DNA of 64,000 nt. It comes from Saturnia japonica. Taxonomy: Eukaryota > Arthropoda > Insecta > Lepidoptera > Saturniidae. The position numbers and the translations under genes were made by a program. Within the stretch, counting starts at the first letter, position 1. Each line of letters begins with the position of its first letter. Below, in pieces: positions 1 through 10,984 of the stretch. The DNA is taken from assembly GCA_033032175.1 (NCBI GenBank), contig CM065321.1:17506501-17570500 (forward strand). The letters run 5' to 3'. The notes beneath the pieces are model-generated. The model was not told where the DNA came from, searched no databases, and saw nothing but the letters and a program-made list of their open reading frames with translations.

Positions 1-298
1 CCTATTCTAATATTCTATAAATAATCAATTACAACACGTTTCAGATGTGTTAGCGAGTTCACGTGATAACATTTTATGAAGTGATATTTTAATTGAAACT
101 TTGATCTGTTTAAATTTAAATATCACTACTTTATTTACATGATTATAACGAAAAAAAGCTCAGTTTTATATTTAACCTAAAATTATTGTTTTAATGTTAC
201 AAAGGAAATTAATATGTATTATATAGGTTGTGTATTAGTATTTAAGACATATAAAATACTAGGTAATTCTTGTCAGCACAAATCATTTAGTAATGGTA
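1..298. other. AT-rich flank
   Basis: AT-rich DNA with no coding frame. Its last two bases (297-298, TA) are the left target-site dinucleotide of the transposon that follows. Confidence 0.6.
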
Positions 299-330
299 CA
301 AGGTGTCCAGAAAGGGTATCGGGTATTTGT
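299..330 (+). repeat. Left terminal inverted repeat of the mariner-like element
   Basis: 32 bp beginning CAAGGTGTCC, directly after TA. It matches the reverse complement of 1573-1604 at 31 of 32 positions; the difference is at the fourth base. It is the expected transposase binding site. Confidence 0.95.
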
Positions 331-414
331 TTTCGCGCCATATTCGAAACGGGGCGTCTAAAGGGTGCGGGGAGGGGTTCGTGGCGTCCGCCATTTTGTG
401 GAATTTTAGTCACG

Positions 415-1496
415 ATGGAACAGCACTCGGGGACGCATCGCGCATTTTGCGTACGAGCGTATTATCGTAATGGTGATTCAATAGTGACTGCTCAACGTCT
501 CTATTGTGCGGAATATCGTACACGCCACGCGCCAAGTGACGATAGCATTAGGAAATGGATCAGGATGTTCGAGAATACAGGTGCGATAGTTAAAATTCAA
601 AACTCTGGTCGTCCTCGTTCAGTTCGCGATGAAGAAACAATTGAAGAAGTTGAGGCGTCGGTTCGTCAAAATCCATCTTTATCCTTCCGAAAGCGAAGCC
701 AAGCGTTGAACATCAAAAAATCGTCTCTACATTCGATTTTAAAGAAAGACTTACATCTAAAAGCCTATAAAATTCAATTGGTTCAAGAATTGAAGGATGC
801 GGACTATGCCGATCGACTGAATTTTGCGAACGAAATGCTGCAGCGATTTAACAACTTTAACAACATACTGTTCAGTGACGAAGCAAATTTTCACCTGAAT
901 GGTTATGTTAATAAGCAGAATTGTCGGTACTGGGCAGTGGAGAATCCGAGACGAAAGCATGAACGACCCCTGCATAGCCCAAAGGTCGTTGTTTGGGCCG
1001 CTATGTCTGCTAAAGGCATAATTAGTCCTTATTTTCATGAAGATCAACGAGGCCGAGCAATTAATGTGAATAGTGACCGTTATTGCGATATGTTGCGAAA
1101 TTTTTTGGTCCCAGAGTTGCAGGAGTTTGCAGGTTTCAACTCAAGAACGTGGTTCCAGCAAGATGGGGCCACTTGCCATACCTCAAATGACTCAATGGAA
1201 GTTGTTAACGAATTATTCCCTAATAAAGTCATTTCGCGAAGGGGTAACATCAACTGGTCTCCCAGAAGCCCCGACCTTAGCCCGCTTGACTATTTTGCAT
1301 GGGGATACCTTAAAAGTAAGGTTTATCAAAACAATCCGACGAATCTAACCCAGTTAAAGCAAAACATCAGGTCAGAAATGGCGCAATATCGATAGCTATG
1401 TGTCAACGTGTTATCGCCAATCTTCGTTTCCGTTTAGAAGAGTGCCAGCAACGTAACGGTCATCATTTGGAAACATCATCTTTTCCAAATAATTAA
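415..1496 (+). pseudogene. DD41D mariner-like transposase, single frameshift near the 3' end
   Basis: Transposase of the IS630/Tc1/mariner superfamily, which would cut and rejoin the element ends at TA sites in the nucleus. I take ATG 415 as the start, because the longer open frame upstream (from 214) runs out through the inverted repeat. From 415 the frame gives 326 residues to a stop at 1393. Residues about 8-70 form the N-terminal helix-turn-helix region of the DUF4817 type. The catalytic acidic residues are D155 (in FSDEANFHL), D250 (in WFQQDGATCHT) and D292 (in SPDLSPLDYFAWGYLK). By my count 41 residues lie between the second and third, the DD41D spacing reported for rosa-like elements. 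Family members continue past this point, and here the -1 frame carries on with MCQRVIANLRFRLEEC to a TAA at 1494-1496. One base is probably missing near 1383, removing about 36 C-terminal residues. Confidence 0.9.
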
Positions 1497-1572
1497 TTAA
1501 ATTAATTCATATGCTAATAATAAACAATAAACTTTTTTATTGCATACAAATAATTTTTGTTTCATTGAACTT

Positions 1573-1604
1573 ACAAATACCCGATACCCTTTCTGGACAC
1601 TTTG
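1573..1604 (-). repeat. Right terminal inverted repeat of the mariner-like element
   Basis: 32-bp inverted partner of 299-330, followed by TA at 1605-1606. One mismatch between the two ends. Confidence 0.95.
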
Positions 1605-1705
1605 TAGCTTCTTAAGTAAAATTTAAATTATTTTTATCTGAATTTTATTTTGTGTAGAAAGAAGATAATTAAAAAAATGGTATTTTGGCCAGGTATAACA
1701 AATAT

Positions 1706-2060
1706 TTAATGACATTTTGGCCTTGAGGAACGTTCCAACTTCTGAAACCATATCAGTGTATTTTGACTGTGATTTATCAATATAAACTCTTTACCCCCCT
1801 CGCCAAGCCCCAAGCCCGTAACGTTGCCAGGTTGAATAGTCGCGAGCTGCAGGGGCGTGGTACGGAGGCGGTCGACTTCGCGATTTACTAGATTTATACA
1901 GGGATGCCCGTTACAAATCTTCGGTAAGCCGCAGCCGCAACACACTTCACTTTGTACCGGATTTACGTTATTAAGCGACTTTAAGGTGCGGTGCGCTCCT
2001 TCCACGATATCTGGGTCGTGTTTGCTTCCCGGGCTTGCTGGGGTCCTTTATCCAGTACCC
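1706..2060 (-). other. GC-rich block with a Cys-rich reading-frame remnant
   Basis: A GC-rich island in AT-rich DNA. On the minus strand an open frame of about 99 codons (1706-2005) has coding-like composition and a cysteine cluster (EVCCGCGLPKICNGHPC) followed by a basic stretch. The cluster recalls a small zinc-binding motif, but I do not recognise the family. It could be a decayed transposon gene or part of a host exon. No splice sites or promoter could be assigned. Confidence 0.25.
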
Positions 2061-2094
2061 ATATATTCTTTACGACTTGAATCTACTGAAATTT

Positions 2095-2350
2095 TCAAAT
2101 GTATAATAATAAATCTGTAGTTCTGTCTGTATTTTTTCCATATTTCCCGATAGACATCCTATATATAGAATATTGATCACGAACATGACATTAAAAAATT
2201 TGAACCGATTTTGATGAAATGTTGTAGGTGGAAAGCATACCTACGTCATCCCATAATTGATAGGTTGTAAGAATTCAAGGATGGTCTCGTTTTAATTTCT
2301 TTGGCATTGGACTTTCAACTTCGAAGATACGCCAGGGAACTCTTCAAAAT
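2095..2350 (+). repeat. Dispersed repeat, shared with 36.6 kb
   Basis: Begins with an 'aataaatctgtag...ctgtctgta' segment and includes 'tttcccgata', a 'tgatcacgaa' motif and 'ccgattttgatgaaat'. The same order of motifs recurs at 36590-36790, so this is an interspersed repeat of unknown class, diverged and non-coding. Confidence 0.6.
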
Positions 2351-2404
2351 GATCGGTTTTCTTTTTTAGTTAAAAATTGTCTTGCTGTAATATTTCTTCG
2401 TGTT

Positions 2405-2480
2405 TCCTTTCAAGCCTCGTGTACCCTCAACGGTCAAGACCCCAAGAGGTCGCAGGTTCGACCCCCGCACATGATAATAG
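2405..2480 (+). repeat. SINE head fragment (tRNA-like)
   Basis: Contains 'aggtcgcaggttcgaccccc', a good polymerase III B box in a tRNA-like context, but no foldable tRNA cloverleaf. Most likely a diverged tRNA-derived SINE, not a tRNA gene. Confidence 0.4.
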
Positions 2481-3030
2481 TCTGTGTGTTTATGTGTTAA
2501 ATATCTATATATTATGTATAGTACACCAGATGTTTAGTTACCATAATGGAATTCTATGGCCGTGTGTCAAATTGTTTCCCCATATTTAAAAACAAGTTTC
2601 AACATGTTTTCCTGTTCAACATTATATAAACAGTATTTCATATGTATGTTGTAGCGTTCTAATCGGTCCATGGCGTTCCGCAAATCTATTGAATATTGAA
2701 TTAGTTTATTGTAATGGACATTAGCATAACAAAATAAAATCAATTTTACCATTGTTTTACTAAGAGAACTTTCAATAACTGCGTGCGACCGTTGTTTATT
2801 CAAGCCGTGTTGATTGTTTTACGAAATCGTTTAAACTTTATTTTAGAATTTAAACCATTCGAATAAATCAGAGAGGCTTGAAGCAAAATGTTTTTGGAGA
2901 CCACTTGCGTGACAATATCTAAACGTATGTGTCTGAAAATATATTAAAATGTTACGCGTTTTCTACAATATTGGAAAAATACAATCTGTATTCAGATGAT
3001 AGTAATGACGGTGAAGGGCATTTGAAAGTA

Positions 3031-3356
3031 TCTATATATCAATACGTAAAGCAAAAGTTTTCTACCCTTTTTTAAACGTATTGCGTACACGGAAGACTGT
3101 GAGATTTGACATGGCTAAAATTTTCCTATGATAACTGTTAGTAATATATTAAATTGCATAAATTAATACTGCGAATCCTAAACCGACCAGTGCTATTGAA
3201 CTTAGGCCCCCCAAAATATTAACATTGTCACAACGAAAAGTGACAGCAAGTGATGTAGATAATACTTATTGTTTATGAATACTGCAAATGTAAAACAGAA
3301 ATTTGTCTATGATCAAAAAGTCGCTGGTCGCATTTCGACCTTAGGGCGATCGCTAG
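3031..3356 (+). mobile_element. Non-autonomous Helitron-like element, copy 1
   Basis: Copy 1 of a family with seven members here. It starts TC after a host A (3030) and ends CTAG (3353-3356) before a host T. The end is preceded by a short hairpin (ggtcg/cgacc) 12 bases upstream of CTAG. These are the structural hallmarks of Helitron ends. It has no Rep/helicase coding capacity, so it would depend on another element. Confidence 0.75.
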
Positions 3357-3419
3357 TAAATAATAATATGGTAAAGTAAACAGTTTCTATGTATTTATGT
3401 TAGACTGGCATGATAACAG

Positions 3420-3540
3420 CGACTGCCAAATGATAGTTGATCTCTTCGTGGTCGCTACTGTTTTTGGATTGTGCTATGCTTAGTACAAGCATACTTCCGA
3501 CACTTAGCCGCGCTATTATAAAAAAGAGTGATCTGATCCA
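3420..3540 (+). repeat. Dispersed repeat fragment, shared with 49.5 and 52.1 kb
   Basis: The motif order 'gttgatctc...ggtcgc...tttggattgtgct...cttagtac...gacactta' recurs in diverged form at about 49530-49600 and 52120-52200. Non-coding; class unknown. Confidence 0.4.
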
Positions 3541-4513
3541 ATAAAATCCAAATTAAGACTTAATTTATTGTTTATCCGTATGCTTACTGATATTGGCTGG
3601 AGATTTAAATACAAAATCACTATAGATTGAAATGGTGAAACCTTTTTAGAAAAATCTAACATTTGTATGTAAACTCAACAACTTTATCTTGTACGAAAGA
3701 TACTTAGAAGTTCTGACTATTAACCAAGCACACTTAAAATAGTTACGTTAAAAACAAAACGAAACACGACTAAGGGAAATAAAAAAAAAAATTATGTAGC
3801 GCAAGTAATCGGGGCGGCAGTTAAACTTCGTCCCCGGACCGGCCTGCGCGGAATGTACCAAGTTTTGACTTATGAGGCTTCGACAATAAAACTCGTTGTG
3901 TTTTGTTGTAAACAACAAGGCATTCGCTTTATATGGCTTATTTTGGATCAAATGTCAAATGAACTTTATTTGTTAGGCGATGAAGGTACACGCGTAACAT
4001 TTTATTTGTATCTGTAAATTGTTTTTTTTTTTTTTTTTTTCAATAACTGGAACATGACTGCTGATGGTAGTATGAAGTTTGATAGACTGCGTTGATAGCA
4101 CGGTCTTTTTACATACTTCATTCAAAATTACAATGGAGTAGGTCTGCATATTAAAACTTAGGCGGGGATATTAAGTTCTGCTGCATCCGCAGTACGCAAG
4201 ATTCGCCAGTTAACAGATATTGCCACTGCAAGTTTAGGTTCTATAATAAGATTCCGAAGCACATTACTGATTTGCCGAACAACAAGTTCAAGGAACATGA
4301 CAAGCCGATTTTACTGAGGGAGGGTGGATCACTAAGCTAATGATAGTAACATCTGGAATTTACTCCCTCTCGGTGAATCCACTAAATCTTATTATATTAA
4401 GTAGGTAATTCTTTTATATTTATACATCTCTTGGTCGCGCAGATATTTATTATTATTATACCTAATATATATTACACTTGTACAGCTGTTGAAAATAAAG
4501 ATAAATAAAAATA

Positions 4514-4640
4514 AACCGATCGAGTTTCTTACCGGTTCCTCTTAATGACTGGGATGTTTTCCAAACTGGCGGTAGTGCTGCCAGTTCATAAATACATTGC
4601 TATGGTCGAAATTGAATAAAGTTTTTTAAATTTTAATTTT
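4514..4640 (+). repeat. LINE 3'-tail-like repeat, four copies in the window
   Basis: Begins 'gatcgagtttcttaccggtt' and ends in a T/A-rich tract. Related copies lie at 34611-34712 (-), 52241-52352 (-) and 60728-60850 (+). I associate this sequence with the 3' region of a common lepidopteran non-LTR retrotransposon; that assignment comes from memory. A poly(T) run at 4021-4040 lies upstream. Confidence 0.5.
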
Positions 4641-4791
4641 GAATTATTTTCTGTGCTGTTTTTCTCAATGTTTGTAAGTTAAGCGGAATCAAGTCCTGTA
4701 AAACTACTCCAGCGCCGCGCGCCGCCCGTGTGCCAGGAAAGTCTCGAGAATCTATACGACGTCTCATATACCTTAAGTTAATAATGGACCT

Positions 4792-5110
4792 GTTTTATTA
4801 CTGAACAACAAAAGAGAGCTAGAGCAAAAAAAATCTTTGAAAGATTTCCCTAGTTATATGGAGCAGGCCAACTGGTGTTATATCCTCCACCCTACAGAAT
4901 ATTGCAGCTAAATAACCTTATGTAAACAACACCAGATGTTAAGCGGCTACTGCAGTCTATGGACGCTTGGAATACCATAGGTATCACTAGGGTGTTTCCG
5001 ACCTAGAACCCCATTACCCCAAGGAGCTCTGGAAACCCTACTCACCGCAGGATCACAAAAATTCCACCAGTCGAACTGTCCCAACTAGAGAGAAATCAAC
5101 AAAGAAATTA
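4792..5110 (+). repeat. Dispersed repeat (family 'ccaccctacagaa'), copy 1
   Basis: Shares blocks such as 'aaagagagctag' and 'tcctccaccctacagaa' with 14665-14775 (same orientation) and, inverted, with 28508-28850. Diverged, with no intact frame. Class unknown, but the abundance is typical of a LINE or SINE body. Confidence 0.55.
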
Positions 5111-5279
5111 ATCTGTCTCTTACCTTTCAAAATCAAACGAAACTATACATAATATATAAAGACAGTAGCGACCCGCCCCAGCTTCGCATAGTTTCAATTT
5201 ACAAAGTAGTGTATTTTATGTTTAAAAGGCAGATTTAGAGTTTATCGCTTTAATATTTACAGTTCATAACTTCATAACT

Positions 5280-5512
5280 GCCCCATTAGCCTAGTAATAC
5301 AAAACGCGACTGCTATACTCGGGTTCCTAGGTTCGATTCCCAGGTTGAGCACAGTGTTATTGGGGTTTTCAATGAAATTCTCAGTATCAGCTCGGAGCTT
5401 GGCTATAATGGCAATAGGCTCTCCCCCATTACACGGGACCTAAAATATTCTCGGCGAACTGTGGTTTTACTCTTCTGCTTAACACTTCGGGGATACAGGC
5501 GTAACGGTATGC
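5280..5512 (+). repeat. tRNA-derived SINE, copy 1
   Basis: About 230 bp with a tRNA-like head. The A-box-like 'agcctagtaatac' lies near the start and the B box 'ggttcgattcc' is at 5330-5340. The body includes 'ctcggagcttggct', 'gcaataggctc' and 'tctcggcgaactgtgg'. The same head and body occur in reverse at 17394-17641, which defines the element independently. It would be transcribed by RNA polymerase III and moved by a LINE. Confidence 0.75.
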
Positions 5513-8169
5513 TACGTAACTTTATAGTTTCGAAAAGTGCACTTAACATGCGTCGCACTATTCATTATAGCGTCGGATTGCCGGCCATTACCGACCGCGA
5601 CCGTTTTGCTGAAAATAATTTTGAATTCGTAATATCTTCCTCGTTATTAATTTGAATGGATAACTGTACAGGATAATTTTAACCTAAATTAAATGTCCAA
5701 GTTAACTAGCAAACTTATTTGAATACAGATTAATAGTAAATTGGACAAAATAGCTTCGCAAATAAAGTAATATTTATAATTGTTATGTTTAAGATAAAAA
5801 TGGTTACTGTGAGTCAACCTTAGGAGTTAAACATATTCCATTGTGAGCTTTCCTCTAGGTTTTTAAAGAACTACAATACTTTAGTACACTAGTTTTATAT
5901 ATCTCGTAAGGTTTAGTTAGCGTAAGCCATGTAAGCGCCCGAAAATCATTTTTAGACGACTTGATTACAAATAATTAATTTTTTTCTACTATACAAAAAT
6001 TTTGATGAAACGTATTGTACATATAAACTTTCCGTACAAAAATCTGTTGCGTAGTTTAAAGCATCTAAGCGTACATAGGGATAAACAGCGGGAAGCGATT
6101 TTACTTTATAAGTACTATGCACATATACAGATACTTAGTTTATGTGTCAATTTTGTTTAAGTGACTAGCCAGAAAACAAAACCTATGTACACCTGTTTGA
6201 TGAGCAGGTATGAAGTGCTGTGGCAAGTTTTTTGAAATGGTAAATGGTACAATGATGTGTATAGAGGAGCAAGCAGTAAGACAACCGGTCTCTAGTGGGT
6301 AGCTAGTTTATTATTGAACAATTAACACTGTACTAAATTACCAATCGCCGAGTGCTAGAGGATGAGGGATGCATATCTACATTCATAATGTATGTATGTG
6401 TACGTTGTACCAACTTAATAAATTCGGTAAAACGTTTGACGTCTTCAGAAATCTTGTTAAATTCATTAAGTATTTATATTAGAATTATGCCTTATCAGTA
6501 TGATAATTTACAATTAAAGTTACTTAATTTTATAGTAGTCATAATGTAAGATAAGGATGGATTTTCAGTAAGTTATAGGTATTGCAAACCAAGAGCAAAT
6601 GCGACCAGTGAAAGCAAAACTCCCATTGATATTATTGCCCCTTAAAAGTCCATATATAGCGTAAATATTTTGACCGCTATGGTGGTCGCAATTAGTTGTA
6701 CCAGCACGTGTGAAATAGAATATTAATGAAGAAAAAATTAAAACGATAATTAGCAAAGCAACATTAACGTTAAATTAACGTGAAATTAACAATTACAGTT
6801 CATTAGAGGCCCGAGTTTCGCAAACTTCGTACAAGTTTCAGTAAGAAATGTCAAGTTCAGATTTAGCGGAGCCTCAGTTCGAGTTAAAGTTTACGTTTTA
6901 ACTAAACTCTGACAGTAATGATAGGCACTTACCGCTTTCTAAGTTTCAAAATGTATTTCAACAGAACGATTTTTCAAGTTTACACTTTCATTTCATTTCA
7001 TTGCATTTTTGTTTTTATATTTTTAGAATTTTGGCTAAATTCAATATTTATTATTTTATTGATTATTTTATCATTTAAGAAATGGAAGTTGTAAACGTTA
7101 ACGCTTTAAAAGTTTAATAAAATCTTCGAAATCAAACGAAATCACAAACAGAAGGTAATATGCAAAGTGAAATTACCTTGAAAAAACTTTCCCACATGAC
7201 ATATGAGTTCAATTGAAGAGTAATTTGATTATTCAAAACAACTTACATAAAGTTAGTCTGAAACATATATTTCGAATACACAAGATAAGTTCGTATGGAG
7301 CCAGTAAGAAGCGAGATCGATGGAAAAGTTATCAGATGTTAAGATAGAGAGGCGGGGCTATGAAAGTTAACCAGACAGTACTTGAGTTCATATGGGCAAA
7401 GTTAGCGGACAGTTTAGCGAATGTGCCAATTTCGACACCAGGGTTATGTCATCATATCGAGAAATACAGCATAACAACATCTATTTTTAAATTTGTTAAT
7501 TTAAACAGGTGAAATACTATTTCAGTAATTTGTTATAAATATATAAATAATCTGCGAAATATATATTATCATTTAATAATTAGTTGTTTAATATAAACCT
7601 TAACAACTAGTGTCTGGATACCATTAGTAGAAACGTAAGAAAAAATACATTTATACATATTGTGGCATAAAACTTAAGCTTAACCAGTTTAAATACCTTT
7701 CTGTTATCTAAATTTTAAATTATTTAAAATTATAATAGTGGTAACATTCTTTTTTGTATTTTCTGTTTGCCGCTATTTCGAACAAACCCGTAACGACGCG
7801 GCTTTATTTATCGCAGATTGCCATAGTTAGTGTTTACTCTTTTTCATACACTTATATGCCCCACTGACTAAGGAATATGCAAATATAAGAATACGCTTAA
7901 ATAGTTAATTATTTAGCATTTTCAATAGGGAAATACAAAACATTTGCCACTGCGATGCGCCACATCTGTTAACAACTTTAATAGACGGTGATTGTGGCTG
8001 AACCAAAATCTCAAGGTAAAGAAGCAGATCATAAGTTCGCCAGTCGAGATCCTTTCAGGTTACAATTCCTACTATCTAGTAAAATAATATATATGTAGTT
8101 GAAAAGTTAGAAGAACAAGTAATAAAATATAATAGCAGTTAGAAAACATCAAAACGCACTACCGTAACA
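5513..8169. other. AT-rich gene-free stretch
   Basis: No convincing coding frame. The only repeat seen is a fragment at about 5905-5990 ('agcgtaagccatgtaagcgc') matching the interior of the 14037 and 44790 repeat. Otherwise unique-looking AT-rich DNA. Confidence 0.5.
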
Positions 8170-8360
8170 ATTGTTTGACAAGTTCCCGGAACTATCACAC
8201 TATACATTCACTACACGACGGGCGACGGGACGTTCTCGACAAGGAAATAACAGGAAAGTTTTTCGACTTGTCGTGCGACTCGACTCGATTGTACAGCTTA
8301 AAGGACGGCCGCCGCGCCGCACCCGCGCCGGGTGAAGCGGCCTGGCGTCTCGGTTAGGCG
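8170..8360. other. CpG-rich islet
   Basis: A GC- and CpG-rich patch in AT-rich DNA, densest at 8290-8355. A short open frame on the plus strand (8175-8357) is probably an effect of base composition. It could be a first exon or promoter-proximal region of a host gene on either strand, but no TATA box or splice site clearly supports that. Confidence 0.25.
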
Positions 8361-9299
8361 TAAACACGTCAAATGTTTTTTATCCAACATTTAGGCCAAC
8401 TATTTTACCAAGTTATGAGAAATGGTGTAATCAAATTACGCTATGGGTCCGTAAATCAGTGTGTCGTACATAAACTAAATAAGCAGTTTTTTTTTATCTA
8501 TGCACTATACAGTAGAATACCTAAATAAAAATACAAATATGGTAAATTTAGATTTTTGGGATTATTAGATGAGTAGGATCCGAAAAACATCCTTCCGGTA
8601 TCAGCTCGAGCCTCAGTTATCAAGGATTCTAAATCCATTACGTAATTTTTAAATAGTTTTATACCAAGCTATTTACTAATTGTAATTAAAATTATATTGT
8701 CATACTAAAACCCATTTATTTGGTATATCAAACCACAATCTTTATGACGTTCCTCATTTTGCTCAATTTGCTCAATTATTGTAACACCTCCAGTGGCTTT
8801 GCACGTCCGTTGTTACAACTTTATATTACATTTTCTGATCTTCATGTCAATTCTATTCTATAGAATTTTATGTCAATGTTTGATTTTCGAATTCAGATTT
8901 CTTTGAGAATATAAAACTTGTAATATGTATGTGGTTTACTTGCAATGTCCAACGCCCCTGAATCACAGAATTTCCTCACAGGTTTAACTGTCTCAAAGAT
9001 TGAAATATTGGCCCTTTTCCCTGATATATTATATAATAGTCAGAAAGGATTCGTAAAGGGTCGAATTTAGGTTTTTGGACTGTCATTAATTTTATTAAGC
9101 ATATTATCATTGTCTGTAAGGCAATTATTTTTAAAATCTCTATATCATCTGACCATCACAAAATTATTAAGATACATATACTAGGATAGGCTGAAATAAT
9201 GGAGTGTCATTTATTTTCTAATCTTTCAACCCTTTTCTTCTTTCAACCCTTCATGCAGCCGTGTGGTTGTTAATGTTTGTTGTTATTTATTTATTCATA
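8361..9299. other. AT-rich gene-free stretch
   Basis: Nothing recognised. No long frame and no clear repeat before the Helitron copy that starts at 9300. Confidence 0.5.
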
Positions 9300-9656
9300 C
9301 TAGCGATCGCCCTAAGGTCAAAATTCGACCAGTGTCTTTTTGATCATAGACTATTTTACATTTGCAGTATTCATGAACCTAAACAATGAGTATTATCTAC
9401 ATCACTTGTTGTCACTTTTCGTTGAGTGACAATGTCAATATTTTGTGGAGTTTAAGTTCAATGGCACTGGTTGGGTTATGATTCCCAGTATTAATTTATT
9501 TAAATTAATATATTAGTAACAGATATTATAGATACATTTTAGCTTTGTGCACTCCTTCTCCATATAAACTTTAACCATGCCAAATCTCACAGTCTTCCGT
9601 GTACGCAATACGCTTAAAAAGGGGTAGAAAGTTTTGCTTCACGTATTCATATATGA
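9300..9656 (-). mobile_element. Non-autonomous Helitron-like element, copy 2
   Basis: Reverse-oriented copy. CTAG is at 9300-9303 with a host A (T on the element strand) outside it. The body matches copies 1, 3, 6 and 7 throughout, including the 'agtcttccgtgtacgcaata' block. The 5' TC is not clear, so the 9656 boundary is approximate. Confidence 0.7.
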
Positions 9657-10184
9657 ATAGTCTAAGTTACATCTTAATTTCACTGTCATATAGATCATCA
9701 TCGAATGCTTATTACTTTAAAAATGATATCTATTGTTTTGTGTAGTAACAGGCGAGACGAGGTAAAACCGAAGAAAAAAGATTTATCTTTGTAAAAATTT
9801 ACATAGTTAACTGAAGCCTAAAGAGAATCCAAGTGAATGGAGCCGTGAGCTATTATTTCTTCAAGATACGTATTTATTATTACAATATTAATAACATTCG
9901 AGGAAGTTTCTATTGAATTATATTGATATAGTAATTAACCATAAATTTATCTTTTTTTAAAGCAATATTTAGGTTTTTTTTTCTTTAATCGCAAGACGTG
10001 CGACTGTACCTTGTTTTTAATTAGTAGATTTGCTATATTTTTATTTACATATTTTTATAATAATAGGTAGTATTGATCAGTATTGGAGATGTTAAAAAAA
10101 TAACAAAGAACATGGGTCCCGGATAATTATTCTGAATGCGTACCAGGTTCCAGCCGTTTCCGTGAGCCGTTAATCGTCTTTATG

Positions 10185-10290
10185 ATTGATGATAACGGCG
10201 CGGCGCGTCTCGAGGCCGAATTGTTAAATAGCCATTTTCGACTAAACACGACCGAGTCGACGAGCCGCCCAGAACACAGACGGCAGATTC
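10185..10290. other. CpG-rich islet
   Basis: About 100 bp of CpG-rich DNA ('acggcgcggcgcgtctcgag' near its start) in an AT-rich setting. Possibly regulatory or a non-coding exon; nothing more can be shown. The rest of 9657-10383 is AT-rich with no recognised feature. Confidence 0.2.
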
Positions 10291-10383
10291 AGATGTTATC
10301 TAACATAAACGTCTAAAGCTATCTTCAGTAGTAATTACTATGGATTTAAAAGCATTAGTATTACTCATAAGGAAATTTACTTT

Positions 10384-10683
10384 TCAAGTAATAATCCTTT
10401 TGTTGCATTTAGTAGAGGGTAAATTTGAGAGCTGCTTACGCATCATGTAACGGTAGTTGTTGGCTAGGAACATGTTATTGGCACGTGGGATAAAATATTT
10501 CGAGTCGTTTTGTTTGTTACGCCAAGAATAATAAGTTTTCACGTGCTTACATGGTACAAGTGCAAGTATAAAAGTCTTTTTATCTTCATATGAGTATGGC
10601 AAAATGTCGACACTGATTCTCATGGTAACCACAGTGGGTAAAATCCAAATACAACAGTGCTTACTGGGAGATCGGCAATACAT
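10384..10683 (-). CDS. Hypothetical 99-residue frame
   Basis: ATG-initiated minus-strand frame from 10683 to a TGA at 10384. It codes for a basic, Cys- and Tyr-containing peptide (segments such as VPCKHVKTYYSWRNKQ) with no signal peptide or membrane segment. I recognise no family, and no promoter, splice or poly(A) signal was found. In AT-rich insect DNA a frame this long can arise by chance. It is listed because its amino-acid mix is less skewed than the surrounding frames. Confidence 0.12.
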   Translation of the reverse strand: MYCRSPSKHCCIWILPTVVTMRISVDILPYSYEDKKTFILALVPCKHVKTYYSWRNKQNDSKYFIPRANNMFLANNYRYMMRKQLSNLPSTKCNKRIIT

Positions 10684-10904
10684 CAGCGGTCCTCAGTCAT
10701 GATCACCCCAAAAGGTGAAAATTCAAAAGGGATTCTCCTTGTGAGACAAGTTTATCGCCATGTGTACGATGGTTGCGATGTGTTATAGTAAACTTAAAAT
10801 ATTGTCATATATTTACTTACACAAATTATTAAAAAAAAATTGCGTCTCGGGACGCTCGACAGAGGTGATAACTTAAATTAATCGAAAAGAAAAAAAAGAG
10901 AGAA

Positions 10905-10984
10905 AGGGAAGCCGGCGAGGATTCGACCCTGGGCTTCTTCGGCCATAGCAGTCACGCTTACGACCGCTAGGCTACGAGCGCGTT
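10905..10984 (-). repeat. SINE head fragment (tRNA-like)
   Basis: On the minus strand it reads 'cgctcgtagcctagcggtcg' and then a B-box-like 'gggtcgaatcc'. It resembles the heads of the 5280 and 17394 SINEs. The body is absent; beyond it lies A/T-rich simple sequence (10830-10905). Confidence 0.6.

Larger units (their letters stand above)
299..1604 (+). mobile_element. Mariner/Tc1-superfamily element, nearly full length
   Basis: A 1,306-bp cut-and-paste DNA transposon. It is bounded by 32-bp terminal inverted repeats (299-330 and 1573-1604) that differ at one position, and each end is flanked by TA (297-298 and 1605-1606), the target duplication used by this superfamily. One transposase frame fills the interior. 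Size, ends, target site and catalytic motif all agree. The near identity of the ends and the almost open transposase suggest a fairly recent insertion. The only visible defect is a frameshift close to the transposase C terminus, so this copy is probably not autonomous. Confidence 0.93.

Noticed and set aside
214..414. Upstream extension of the transposase frame, starting before 415
   Set aside because: It reads outside the element and through the inverted repeat, so it cannot be part of the transposase. ATG 415 is the reasonable start.
5281..5352. tRNA gene
   Set aside because: Has A- and B-box-like sequences but no complete cloverleaf, and the same head is joined to the same non-tRNA body at 17394-17641. 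It is a SINE.
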